Position numbers and translations under genes: made by a program
Notes under the pieces: model-generated
Database searches by the model: none
What the model was told of the DNA's origin: nothing
Seen by the model: the letters and a program-made list of their open reading frames with translations, nothing else
In this document: piece by piece, positions 1 to 19,050 of the stretch
How the letters are laid out: the number at the start of each line of letters is the position of its first letter
How positions within the stretch are numbered: position 1 is the first letter of the stretch
NCBI RefSeq assembly: GCF_958295425.1
Contig: NC_081143.1
Location: 22,005,281-22,069,280 of the forward strand
Direction of reading: 5' to 3'
From: Solea solea
Taxonomy: Eukaryota; Chordata; Actinopteri; Pleuronectiformes; Soleidae
Length of the DNA: 64,000 nucleotides

Positions 1-68
1 GTCACCTGAGAACGAAGGCAAACCCAACTGCCAACAATAGAGATCTGACTACAGGAATCAAACATGTG

Positions 69-72
<4 letters not shown>

Positions 73-99
<27 letters not shown>
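73..99. repeat. (TG)n microsatellite
   Basis: Uninterrupted TG dinucleotides of about 13 repeats. Confidence 0.95.
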
Positions 100-102
<3 letters not shown>

Positions 103-1944
103 CTTTGTATTCTGAGCTGTTTAAATACTATAGAAAAGGGAGTGTTTTCAAATCCACTGTGCATAAAGCTAGAAATGACCAGGTTCTCAACAGCCACACT
201 ACCTTTTTTTTTTCTTGTTTTTTTGCTCCTTTTTTACTCTGCTCTGCAGCACAGTGCAGCTTTTTGTTAACAAATGACCCCTGATCGCTCTGTTCTGTTT
301 TTTTTTTGAATAACAAAATTCAAAAAAAGTTGTTCCCCTGGGAAAACTGAGGAAAACCACATTCACCTGCTCTGCTCTATATAAGTGCAGAAGACACTCA
401 ACTTAGAATAGACCTTAAATTATTATTAATAAACAATCTTTTGATCAATTAAAGCACATCCATCTATCTATCTGTCAGGGCTCTTAGTTTTTGTCACAGC
501 TTAATTGTAAATTGTATCATTATACTTGAGGGAATCTACAAGCAATTGCAATTTGATAGTATTGATAATTGCCATTTTCTTTACCTCCCTTAAACCCAAA
601 TTGAATGATACATTTCATACAGTACATACCATGTCTTTTTCAATTTCAACGAGCGTCTTGTTCCCAAGGTATTGTGCTTTTTGAAGAGAGAGTTTGCCAA
701 ATATAATGTGAATGCAAAAGGACAATAAACAATCCTTGAATCCTGAATTACCTGCAGTGTTATATTTCCACACCGCATGTCAGTCAGTCAGACCCTGATC
801 TAAACTGAATGGGCCGCTGGTGCATAACATGTACATATGCATGTTTTTCAGCTACATTTAGCTAATAATAAAATAAAAACAACAATCAGGCCAAAAAATA
901 GAACTTTTTTTCTACTCAGTGTTCACTGAGCAAGTGCTGCCATATAATAAAATGAATAGAGTCTCTTCAAACAGGACAGAGCAAAACTGTGGACCTTCAA
1001 ATGAAACTGAGTTGCAGATTAACTTCATTTACTGCAGAACTTCAAATACTTTTTGAGGTAGAATGCCAACTGTTGCTTTTTAGCTGTTTCCGTTCATCAA
1101 GCTAACAGAACTATCACAATTCTAGCAGAGGAAATTATTTATAAAACAGTCAGAAAAACATGATATACTATATACAGTATGTATCATCATTTTAAAATAA
1201 AATAATGCTTTAAAGTTAAAATAAATCCCAAAATTGCAACTCCCTACTTTCCTCAAATCAATCATGAGTCGTTCTCGATTCACATTCCCGTGCATAAATC
1301 CACCTGCATAATAGTGATATTTCTGTCACCACTCAAGAGTCCAGTGAGAAAGTTACGACAGCGGCTGGTTGTCACAGACGTGAGAGGCAGCAAGAGGCAG
1401 CAAGAGGAGGAGCCGAGGCGTCTTTAACGTCCAGGAATGCGTTCAAACATCACAGCTGCCTGTGCAAACAACTGGGACCTTCATCGTGTGTCACGTCAGT
1501 GTCAGTCAGTGTCAGTCAGTGCAGTAGAGACATTTGACTGCATCTAACAAAGTCCCGGAACACATACACGTTAACATGTGTATACTATCTGATCCACGTA
1601 GTAAAGTGTCTTCATGACATTAAGGACATTTGTTGGTTCAGTAACTCCTGATTCATCCCTTTCATAAATCACGTTTATATACTAAACACAGCAGGAATTA
1701 GGAGGGTTCAAACTCCGCAGTCCAACCTCAATCTGCCAGGACTGCTACTGCAGGAAGACATAGCGGCTAACTGAAGCATTATGGAGACGGAGAAGGACAC
1801 TTTCTGTCATCACATACTCATTGTGTTTATGTCTGAGCAGACTGGAGGAGGAGAAAAGAAACCGAGGAGTAAAGTCAAAAATGTGGGCAAAGATAAGTCT
1901 TCAGCAGAAAAACTGAGATTGAGTAGGAGGGATCTTTTCTGACC

Positions 1945-2107
1945 TGAACACTGACCTTGTCAGGTCCAGTAGTCCTCATGGAGACCAAAACCTGGCAGAA
2001 CCTCATTCCTAAGTAACCAGTTAAGTTTAGCGCTAAGCTTTGAATTGTGGTTAGGTTACAGTTAGGGTTAGACATGAACTGATTATGGTTAAGGTTAGGG
2101 ATAACAC
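1945..2107 (+). repeat. Interspersed repeat with GGTTAG-like tail
   Basis: Contains TGACCTTGTCAGGTCCAGTA, then a stretch on AACCAGTTAAG, then short runs of GGTTAGGTTA and GTTAGGGTTAG. A second diverged copy with the same order of blocks lies at 56300-56460. Having two copies in one window supports a dispersed family. I recognise the pattern as common in fish DNA but cannot name the family. Confidence 0.7.
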
Positions 2108-2242
2108 TCTGTTGCAGTGTCCCAGCAAGAATAGCGGCGTAAACCTGTGTGTGTGAGTGTGTGTGAAGTGAACTGTTCCCATTCTCTCCACCCCATCCCA
2201 ACTTCTAGCACAGCAGAGGAATTTGGCTTTGGGTCGCTCACA

Positions 2243-2243
<1 letters not shown>

Positions 2244-2277
<34 letters not shown>
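2244..2277. repeat. (AC)n microsatellite
   Basis: Uninterrupted AC dinucleotides of about 16 repeats. Confidence 0.95.
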
Positions 2278-2279
<2 letters not shown>

Positions 2280-2756
2280 AGGAAGAGCAGATGCGAGCCA
2301 AACCACTGCATACCAACTTGGATTTGACCCTGTGTATCATGAGAAACCTCAGCCCCCCCCCCACAGGAACTATGCATCGCCTCCGTTTGTAATTTCCTCT
2401 GTTGTTCATCATCGCCGTCTTTTAACCCGTGCATAACAACAATAATAATAACAATAAAGCACTGAGCCTACAGCACAACTTTACCCCTTTACTTCCTCTA
2501 TTGGAATCCTGTTCTTAACTGAAATGACAATAATGCCAACCTAAACACTTAAAGTCTTATACAGTTCTATTTAAAGCCTGTCTTTGTTTTCACTAGTCCC
2601 TTCATTATAGATAAGAGAGAAATGTGATTGTCATCCTCTTGTGATACTGAAACCCCCAAAAAAACAAAGCCACTGTATGGAAAAACCCTTATCTCATTTA
2701 AGACAAAATGTGAAGCAGACTGTATGTGTGTGTGTGTGTGTGCATGCGTGGCTAAC

Positions 2757-5039
2757 CTTGAAGCTAGTTAGCTCTTGTTTAGTGAATCCATTACTGTGGA
2801 TGATCTTCATCTGTTTGACCAGTGTGCTTTTGCCGCTCTCTGCTGCACCTGCAGGACGATGTAAACAGTAAACTGTGGTTAAACTGCGGTTAAACCTGAT
2901 GCCAAAAAAACAGGTTTAGAACACATTTAACTGAGAGTTTAGAAGTGGATATGCAGTGGTATACAGTGGTTAAAAATACAGTTAAAAAAAGAAAAGAAAA
3001 CTCATTAAAACACTGAGCTGGAGGCCTTTTGTGGTGTTTTTATCACGTCATCCTGTGGTTACTGTGCAGATAACAAGGTTTTTATCACTTTCTGTGGCTT
3101 TTAAGGGAAAACAAAGCCATTTCTAACACTCTACATTAGGGCATGTTTTCGCAACTACTTGCGTTTCAATCGTCAAGATTTGTAAAAGGCACCAGAATAA
3201 CTGATCCATGCCATACTTCTGTTTGTAAGGGGTCCAGCACCTTATGGATGGCGCTAGATACTCTCCGGATGTTCTCCTTTGGGCGAGAACAGGAATAGGT
3301 AAAAAAAAAAGAAGCAAAAATGTGGTTTGTTTTTTTTTAAATTTACCGTTCATTAAATTTAAAAGAAAGAGGAAGAGAACATGTCACGCTGGAGGTTCTC
3401 CATTGTTGCCCTTTGTGTTTACTTCTCCTTTGTTGAATGTGTGTGTCACGCTGTGTAGCTGATTAAAAGCGATGTCCATCCAGTGTACACAATGGAAATC
3501 ACATCAGGGTTCACCTTTACCAACTGTACACTTCACTGCACACAGAGTATTATTTCTGCTACGAGGTGTTTTTCAGTCAAACCAGATCTCACACAGATCA
3601 CAGTGTGAGATGATGGGAATGTCTCGTCTCGTCTCCTTTGGTTCCCGTCACTACATGATCCATACCTGGAACCTGATTTGTTATGGTGTTAAGTGAGGCC
3701 ACTTCCTGTCTGAACCCTCACCCTAACCCTGGAAATAGCCCGTAACAAGAAGTAGTTGCACTTTCACACGTGTGTTTGAGGTTGTTTTCACACCTAATCG
3801 TCCGCCAGACTCGCTGCGATTGGGGACTCGGTTCAATTGGAGTTTGCTTTCACACTTCAGTGAAACGATCTATATCCTCTGAATAACGCATTACCCTCCT
3901 CGCCTGAGGAGGCGCTGCATCAACAATTACTGAAGGAGAAGACGAGACAAACAATGAACAAGAAAACCCGCTCATCTGTCGGTTAATGCAGGACAACTTC
4001 TGTTTCCTCCACGTCAAATCCCATCGGTCTTGTTTTTTTATTTTGTTTTAAGTCAACATACGACACATGTACGCTGCGACAACGGGCTCAGACATTTCTC
4101 CCGGGCTATCGTTCTACACGAGCGTATGTTTTGGTTGTGTTTACCCACAATGCCCTGCGTTGTAGTCCGCTTCCTCATTTGGTTCACTTGAAGCGAACCG
4201 AGACCTATGTTTGGACTTTCCAAGCAAACCAACTAGGGTTCGATGAAGAAGGGCTGGTGTGAACGCACCCTATAAGCAATCGGGTTTTGGGTACAGATGG
4301 GAACATGCAGCAAAAGACATTACGTAGATCATTCCTAACTCTGATTGTTTGGTAAAGTGGTTGACAACATTAAAAGGTGAGTGTTGGAGACAACATATTA
4401 TAAAACATTAACCGTGTCATTTTTAGATATTAGATATCCTGCTGTCGACATGATTTGCGGTGTGTACTTCTCATTGTGACCCCGCCCCCCCCTCATGTGG
4501 ATAATGAAAAGCAGAGAAATAGAGCTTTGCACCCATATACTTGTCATTAGCGTCGCCCTCAGAGATTCACCAGCAGCTTCTAAGTACCGTAAAAACAGCT
4601 AAACTGCCAGATATATCAAAAAAGTCAAAGTTATCTTGGAAAAAGGGGCAGAAGTGTTCACTCATTGAACATTTTTTGACAATACTACAGCCATAAAGTC
4701 AAAATAAATCTGAATATCTGATAATCATAAAAGGGTTAAGTTACATATGATATCTTTAATTGGATACCCTTGTTCTTATTTGATGTAGCACCCGAGAGAC
4801 CCCTTTCACCTGGGGCCCCAAACTCCCTTGAAACGCCTCTGTACGTTGAGAGAACGAAGAGGTGCACTCTTCTCAGGTGCGTTCACGTGATCTGGACGGT
4901 CGGTCTCACCTAGTAAGAGTATTTTAACCACGTTCATCTCGCGCTTGGCGGACTCGTACAGGTCTTTGTCTAACTTGACACTGTGTATCCTCGCCTTCTT
5001 CTCCTCCTCCGTGACTTCGGTACCGAGGCACAGTCCCAT
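2757..5039 (-). CDS. gnav1: G protein alpha subunit, Gv class, first two coding exons (partial)
   Basis: Heterotrimeric G-protein alpha subunit acting at the inner face of the plasma membrane. Coding exons by splice reading: exon 1 4910-5039, exon 2 2757-2848, both with GT-AG boundaries and joining in phase. The 74 residues seen start MGLCLG (Gly2 for myristoylation, Cys4 for palmitoylation), continue through a charged N-terminal helix, and reach the P-loop GAAESGKST (about residues 44-52) followed by [13 protein letters not shown]. The P-loop is split by intron 1 after its first Gly codon base. The MGLCLG start and the [18 protein letters not shown] stretch fit the Gv class as I remember it better than Gi, Gq, Gs or G12. 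The helical domain, switches and C-terminus are not in the window; I found no further exon between 1 and 2756, so the gene continues past the left edge. Class assignment is from memory; G-alpha identity is firm. Confidence 0.78.
3772..4272. repeat. Candidate degenerate MITE in gnav intron 1
   Basis: About 500 bp bounded by TTTTCACACC on the left and GGTGTGAACG on the right, which are imperfect inverted repeats. The interior has paired blocks such as CTCGGTTCAATTGG and GCGAACCGAGACC, the style of fish elements that carry sub-terminal inverted repeats. No coding capacity. The boundaries are approximate and no target-site duplication was confirmed. Confidence 0.4.
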
Positions 5040-5600
5040 CCTGAGCTCTCATCTCCTCCCCGGCCACGGACACGGAGGGAAACAAAGGCAGGGAGTCCAC
5101 ACAGAGCTGCCTCACCGACAGTGTCTCTGTGCTCGCTGCATGCTCCTAGTCTTCCTCCTCCTCCTCCTCCTCCTCAGTGTGTCCCTGTGAGTATCACAGT
5201 TGGCTCTGCAGGGACAAAAACGAAGTTCAGGCCATCACACAAACATCCAGTGGCGGCGAAAAGTGATTTTACGCATCGCTTCACTTCTTCTCCTTCAATG
5301 TCAGAGGCAGCTTCTTCTTTTTTACACGTGGTAACTTTTTTCGGCGACTATTCGCAGCAGCGGTTCAAACTCTGCTCTGCCGCCTTGGCAAAAACCCCGA
5401 AGACATAATCCTGGAGCTCTCCTCCTCCTCTTCCTCTTCCTCCTCCTGTGCGGTCTCTGCTGCTGCTGCTGCTGCCGCCTTTGGCGCACAGATGGAAAAG
5501 TTTCAGACTTCCCTGGGAAGTGACGCGCCGGGGGACGAAACTGCTGACCGTGCAAATCCACGTTTGTATCCTGTCTGTTCAGGCTACAAACAACCATTCA
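5040..5600 (-). promoter_or_regulatory. Probable gnav 5'UTR and promoter region
   Basis: Sequence just upstream of the gnav start codon. It is richer in G, C and CpG than its surroundings and holds short CTC and CTG triplet runs (about 5150-5180 and 5457-5480). Open frames here on both strands are low-complexity products of these triplets and look non-coding. No TATA box or start site could be fixed. A pentanucleotide repeat bounds it on the far side. Confidence 0.4.
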
Positions 5601-5655
5601 TTTCATTTCATTTCAATTCAATTCAATTCATTTCATTTCATTTCATTTCAATTCA
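5597..5655. repeat. (ATTTC/ATTCA)n pentanucleotide repeat
   Basis: Alternating TTTCA and TTCAA pentamers in blocks, a simple repeat between gnav and the 3' end of pcyt2. Confidence 0.9.
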
Positions 5656-6985
5656 AACATCGATTCATTCTTTTTTTTTTAAAGGGGACAATAATTCATA
5701 TTGATGAACACGTCAATGTAAAATGTTGCCAGAATCTGTTGTCCCTGACATGTCAGACAAGCACAAAGACATAAGAAAATAAAATAACACAACCTTCAAA
5801 ACAAAAAATACAGTCAAATATCAAAATTACATCGGGGTTTCTTTAGTATATCATTTCTTAACTGATGCTACAAATATACATTAAACTTTGTGACATTTCA
5901 GTCCACTGGATGATGCTGAGTCACATACATCGCAATATAGGATTTTGCATCAGTTCTGGTTTGCAGAAGCAACGATTAGATGTATGTCACTGTTTCTCAC
6001 TGCAGCCTTACACGTCTGTTAATGAGGAAATAATATTATAGTTAGAGAGGTGGTTGATAATAAATGGTATGTTGGCTACAACAGAATCACAACATGAAAC
6101 ATATTCACTTAAGTTTCCTCTAGAAGAATGAAATGCATAAATGATCAGCATTAAATGACCAAACAAGACAAAGTGGATCAGTGTAAACATCTAAAGCCAC
6201 ATTCACCTCGGCCTCCAAGTATTCAGAGTCATTTAAAAGCCCTCAAATTAACACCTGCTATTGCAACTGATATTGATATAGTAGTGATGGAGCTGCACCC
6301 ACTCATTTCATAATGGACCTTTGGAACATTTAATAGGAACATGTGCTGGAACGTCCACAGTTTTTTTTTTTTATCAAGAATGTCGGCCCTAAGATAAGGA
6401 GGTAGAAAACTTAAAATGATCTTGTGGATTATGCCAGTGATGGGATCTACAAGTGGATAAAAGAGAACATGGAAAGTGGTGAGAGAGTGGTCATCCAATA
6501 TAGTTTCCTCCTCCTGCTTTTTCTAGAGAGGACACTGTGATGAATAAATATTTGCCTTCACTATTCACATCCACAGAAAATCACAGCAAGGAATATACAT
6601 AACAGTTAAGTAAGCCAAATACACACACACAGTACGTGTAGAGTGACATCTTTGTGCTTCAGCGTGTGCAGAGAAGCCTGATGTTCCTCAGAGAAGTGTC
6701 AGACAGGGTTCTTCCTGCAGAAGCTGTAGAGGGACGTCCCCAGGCTGGAGGATTAAAGGCTCTTTTGTATTCACAGTGAGGTGACGGTTTTTTGTTTTTT
6801 TTGTTCTGATCTGGGATCAGTGTGAATGGAACAGGAGCATTCAGATTTAGCAGTTTCTAAGTGACTGTGGCCTCATTTCACTGACTCACTGAACCGTGAC
6901 TTTGTGCTGATCCAACAAAGACTTGACACAAGGCTGCACACATTATGCTTCAGCTGAAATACAAAGCACACATACACACGGATGA
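5656..6985. other. Intergenic spacer between gnav and pcyt2
   Basis: No gene seen. It is AT-rich, with only short open frames lacking recognisable motifs or splice context. It spans from the upstream region of gnav to the proposed pcyt2 polyadenylation site. Confidence 0.5.
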
Positions 6986-7208
6986 CACTTTGTCAAGTTA
7001 ACACTTTATTTAATAAAGGGGGAAGTCCACACAGTGCAGTAAAATATCCACTGAATAAAATTTAGAAACGTATTTTTCTTGTTACCATTAAAAAGCCCTA
7101 ACAATGAGCAGGACAGAAAAAACACAATCATTTCAACAGTCGCTCCCAAATCTGTTAGTCGTTGGATTGTCTTACAGAAAAACAGAGGAAAACATTCATG
7201 TTTTACTT

Positions 7209-7245
<37 letters not shown>

Positions 7246-8086
7246 CTGTGTACACATTTCCTGAATGTAGACCAAAGAAAGTACAACTCAACACAACTGT
7301 ACCCAAAGTTAAAAGGAACAAAGCAGTAGTTCAGGTATTTTCACACAGTTCACAGCCCTGGCATCAGTTATAGCTTTAGGAATGAGGCACTACTGACATA
7401 TACAGCGCAAACACTTACTTCTCTTTCTTTCTCTCTCTCTCTCTCTCGCTCACTCACTCACTCACACAAACACACACATCCGGTGCAAATTCAGGTAGCT
7501 AAAATCCACAGTTAAAATTTAGAACTACTTCACAGATAATTCAACAAAAAACAAATTATTTTGGGATGGAATAAAAACATAGAAATGAACCATTTTTAAG
7601 ATCGACAAATTAAAACATGGTTAAAGACAATGTTGTGATAACATTACGTCAATGATAGTAAGAGATAATGAAACAATTATAAGACCACTAACACAGATAC
7701 ATGAAATGTGTGTTAATACAAACATACATAAATACACAAGATAAAAATAAAGCTCTCTTAGGAGGAAGAAGTGTAAAGGGAATTTGCAGCTTAAAATATT
7801 TAAGTATAGGTGTTTTTTTGTTTTCTTTGTCTTCTTTGTCATTTGGAGACACAGCAGAAACAAACATCATCAAAAGCCTCAGCTAATGTTAAAAGCAGGA
7901 CTGTGCACCCACAAGACTACTAGATACCACCAGGCTCTCAGGTGTCGTCTCACCTGTAGCCAGGACTAAATTAGGACAACATGGACCACGTGTCTGGGTC
8001 ACTTGTGTCCGTCTTCTTGAAAACAAACAAAGAGAAAAGGATTAAATGAGGCAAAGAATCCATTAAAACCCAGGTCTGTGGTTTTG
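6986..8086 (-). other. pcyt2: pcyt2 3'UTR with polyadenylation signal
   Basis: The pcyt2 stop codon is at 8087-8089. Downstream on the minus strand there is no further exon in frame, and the first convincing AATAAA (TTTATT on the + strand at about 7006-7011) suggests cleavage near 6985-6995. The UTR includes an AC microsatellite and a CT/CA-rich stretch near 7420-7480. A weak alternative is an extra terminal exon near 7980-8020, where an acceptor-like tract precedes a short open frame. Confidence 0.5.
7210..7241. repeat. (AC)n microsatellite
   Basis: Dinucleotide run of about 15 repeats inside the proposed pcyt2 3'UTR. Confidence 0.95.
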
Positions 8087-16334
<8,248 letters not shown>

Positions 16335-16560
16335 TTCGACGGGGTTCACACAAAAAGCAGAGTGCTGGTATCAGAAAATAAACACGGGCTGAGGTGTTAG
16401 TTTCAGTGTTTTGCTTTGACACGTCTTCTTATCTTTGAAGCGTCCTCTTCTCTTCTGTCGTGCTCAGACACAGTGACACTACGCCGGCCAACGCCTCCAG
16501 TGCTACGTCATATCGAACGAACCCTCACATGCTGCTGTAGCTGCGTACAAAAAAAAAAAA
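16335..16560 (-). promoter_or_regulatory. pcyt2: pcyt2 5'UTR and CpG-rich promoter
   Basis: GC- and CpG-enriched sequence just upstream of the pcyt2 start, against an AT-rich background, including CACGCCGGCC-like blocks near 16480. It is bounded by a short A run near 16549. No TATA box was seen. The exact start site cannot be read. Confidence 0.45.
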
Positions 16561-16600
16561 CAGCTGATTGCGTAATGACTCCTGTCAGCGAGCGGCAGAG

Positions 16601-16690
16601 GTGGAAAGAGTACTGAAATATTCTACTCAAGTAAAAGTGACACTATTTTTGACAACATTTTACCAAAGTACATAACAAGGTTATTATCAA
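16601..16690 (+). repeat. Fragment of a fish interspersed repeat
   Basis: The stretch with AGTACTGAAATATTCTACTC followed by AAGTAAAAGTGACAC resembles a dispersed fish element that I remember by its ACTCAAGTAAAAGTA block. Only one degenerate end is visible. Confidence 0.45.
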
Positions 16691-17094
16691 ACACTGTTTA
16701 AACATTTAATAGCTCTACTAGGCATGTATTTCATAATGTAATTAATTTAATTCCTATCAGGCAAAATTAACATTTCATATATCAAAAACTTTATTCTTCA
16801 AAGGATAAATTACACTTCTTCCATATGTGTGTGTAGGGTTTGCCATTACATATATCTTTCATTCAGTTGTAGATTCAGATGTATATCTGCAACTACATTA
16901 AAACTATCCATAATTAAATTAGATTCACTTTTCACTAGTCGTAATTATGTTATAGATATTGTGCTCCAAAAGGCAAAAATGAATGGACTCTGTAATCCAC
17001 TACATTAATTTGACAGCTGTCAACCAATCCATGGTTTATTAAAAATACATTTTTCTTTACAATCAATGGTAATGGAGATTATGACAAGACAACT

Positions 17095-19050
17095 TAAAAC
17101 GAGAAACACTTTATTGTCTCAAAAAATATCACACCTTTTTTTAGCATATATGTGAGTTTTGGAATGCTAAGCTTATAATAGAAAGCCACATTCACAACTT
17201 CTGACGCTGTAATACAAGATGCCATTTTTAATAATACTGGATCTTCCTGAGACAAATTAAAAAAAAATTATTTGGCAGCATCCTATCAAAACCAACAAAA
17301 ACTTCACACCTGACACAAAACTAACTACTGCGGGGGGAAAAACTAAGTCAAAACATTGCATTCGTTCTTATACAGATGTAAACATATGAGACACAAATGT
17401 AAGCAACGACTTCAGTAAACCAGGATACAACAGTCAATAACTGTGGAGCCAGCAAACCTGAGCACGGGTGATGGCACAGCAAAGGTTCAGTGTGAGTTCA
17501 GGAATTAGGGTCAAGGTTAAAGTAACTTAATCAATCCCGTTAAGGAAATTTTCCCTCAGCATTTTTTTTACCCGTCCCTGCCAATTTTTGTTGTTGAAAA
17601 GGGCAGTCAGGAAAAAAAAGACCAATGAAAAAGCAATAAATGTCTGACCTAAATGTTTTAACTCTCAGTAAAGGTGATGTCATCACATAATCCAGAATGT
17701 GGCCTTTGGTATTCTGTTGTCATCCAGATGTGTGAATTTGCTATTAAATCAACACCAAGACAAAACATCTTTCCACAAATACATGGAAGTGACAATGCTG
17801 AAGCAAGACTTTAAACCTGGTGTAATGGAAATAATCAGAACAACAGGTTTTACCAGTAACATTAATTAGGGTTCCACTCCAGTTTTAAGAAAGCCAGGGT
17901 TGTGCTCTTGTTCCAGTGTAAATGTAGGTCACACAGGGTTTATTTTCTTTGACAAAGCAACAAATCTATTTTTTTATTTACCATTTGCACATGGAATTAT
18001 TCTCTTTGATGTACCAGTTTGCCATCTAAATACCCATTAAACAGAATTAAAATTGATATCCCACCAAAAATAATAATTCAGCACAAGGCTATTATTGTGT
18101 TAAACTGTATCTGTGATATACTGATAATAGAGATGGACAACAGAGAAAATAACGGTGCTGCTGAAGTGGTTATAAAACTTTACACTGCTATCCACTGTTA
18201 CATTGTTAAACATTAGAATTTCAGTATAATAATTTCATGGTTTTCAAACACATAATTACAGACTAAGGCCAGTTCTGCAGTGGATGAATGTGTGGCGTGT
18301 CTCCATTTATTCCTGCATACCTTAACTAATGAGACCATTCAAACTGGCTATACAGCGAAAATTATCTTTCTTTACACTTTCAGCATCTATATGTGTCCCA
18401 TATGTCACAAAAGACAGCGAATCCTGTCCTGTGTCAAATTTAGGGAAATCCAGCATTTCAGTTACCTGAATCCATTAAAGGTTTAATATGAAAATGTGCG
18501 GGCATTAATGGACGCGCTGTTTCGTGCTGAAGAGTCCAAGTATTTAGTCGAGTACTGGAGAGTATTTAACAAAAACAACAGTTTATGATTTCCAAAGGCA
18601 AATTCTTTGTAAACATTCAGAAGCAGCAGGAGAGCAGGATACACTCACCTGGTGTAAACAATAGCCAAAGGCAAGACACAGCAGAGCAACGCTGCTGCCA
18701 TCATGCACTGCACACACATCCAGCCTAACCCAAGGAGCTCTGCTGTCATAAAGATAGCAGGATAAGAAACGTGTTTAGCGTAACAGTAAACACTCGTAAA
18801 TCCTGCTGATGGTTCAAAGTGTGTGTTATGTAACAGGTTTGTGGTGCAAAGTGCCATTTCTAAAAAAAAGTTTTACTTAACACACACACTCAATGTATGT
18901 GACTGACATTACATGATAATACTGCACCAAAGAAGATATGAAAGCACCCTAAAAATGTTAAGTCCAGGTTGTCCTCAACATGGGACTGAAATCTGAATCC
19001 CACATTGGGATCAAATATGAGGAGCTGCGACAGACCACCGTGTATGCAGT
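17095..19050 (-). other. sirt7: sirt7 3'UTR with polyadenylation signal
   Basis: The sirt7 stop is at 19051. No downstream in-frame exon was found. Several AATAAA signals occur on the minus strand; the one at about 17109-17114 (TTTATT on +) sits where the sequence changes character. The 3' end is therefore placed near 17095, giving a long 3'UTR of about 1.95 kb. Nearer signals could give shorter forms. Confidence 0.4.

Larger units (their letters stand above)
1..2756 (-). other. gnav intron sequence downstream of exon 2
   Basis: No exon could be found here on the minus strand after the exon 2 donor at 2756, so this is read as intron 2 of gnav. It is AT-rich and holds two dinucleotide runs and one interspersed repeat (listed separately). 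Open frames here are short, overlap the microsatellites and have no recognisable domains. Confidence 0.5.

Noticed and set aside
5322..5597. Minus-strand 91-codon frame with Gln and Arg runs upstream of gnav
   Set aside because: It arises from CTG and CTC triplet repeats in the proposed 5'UTR/promoter; no conserved domain or splice context was found.
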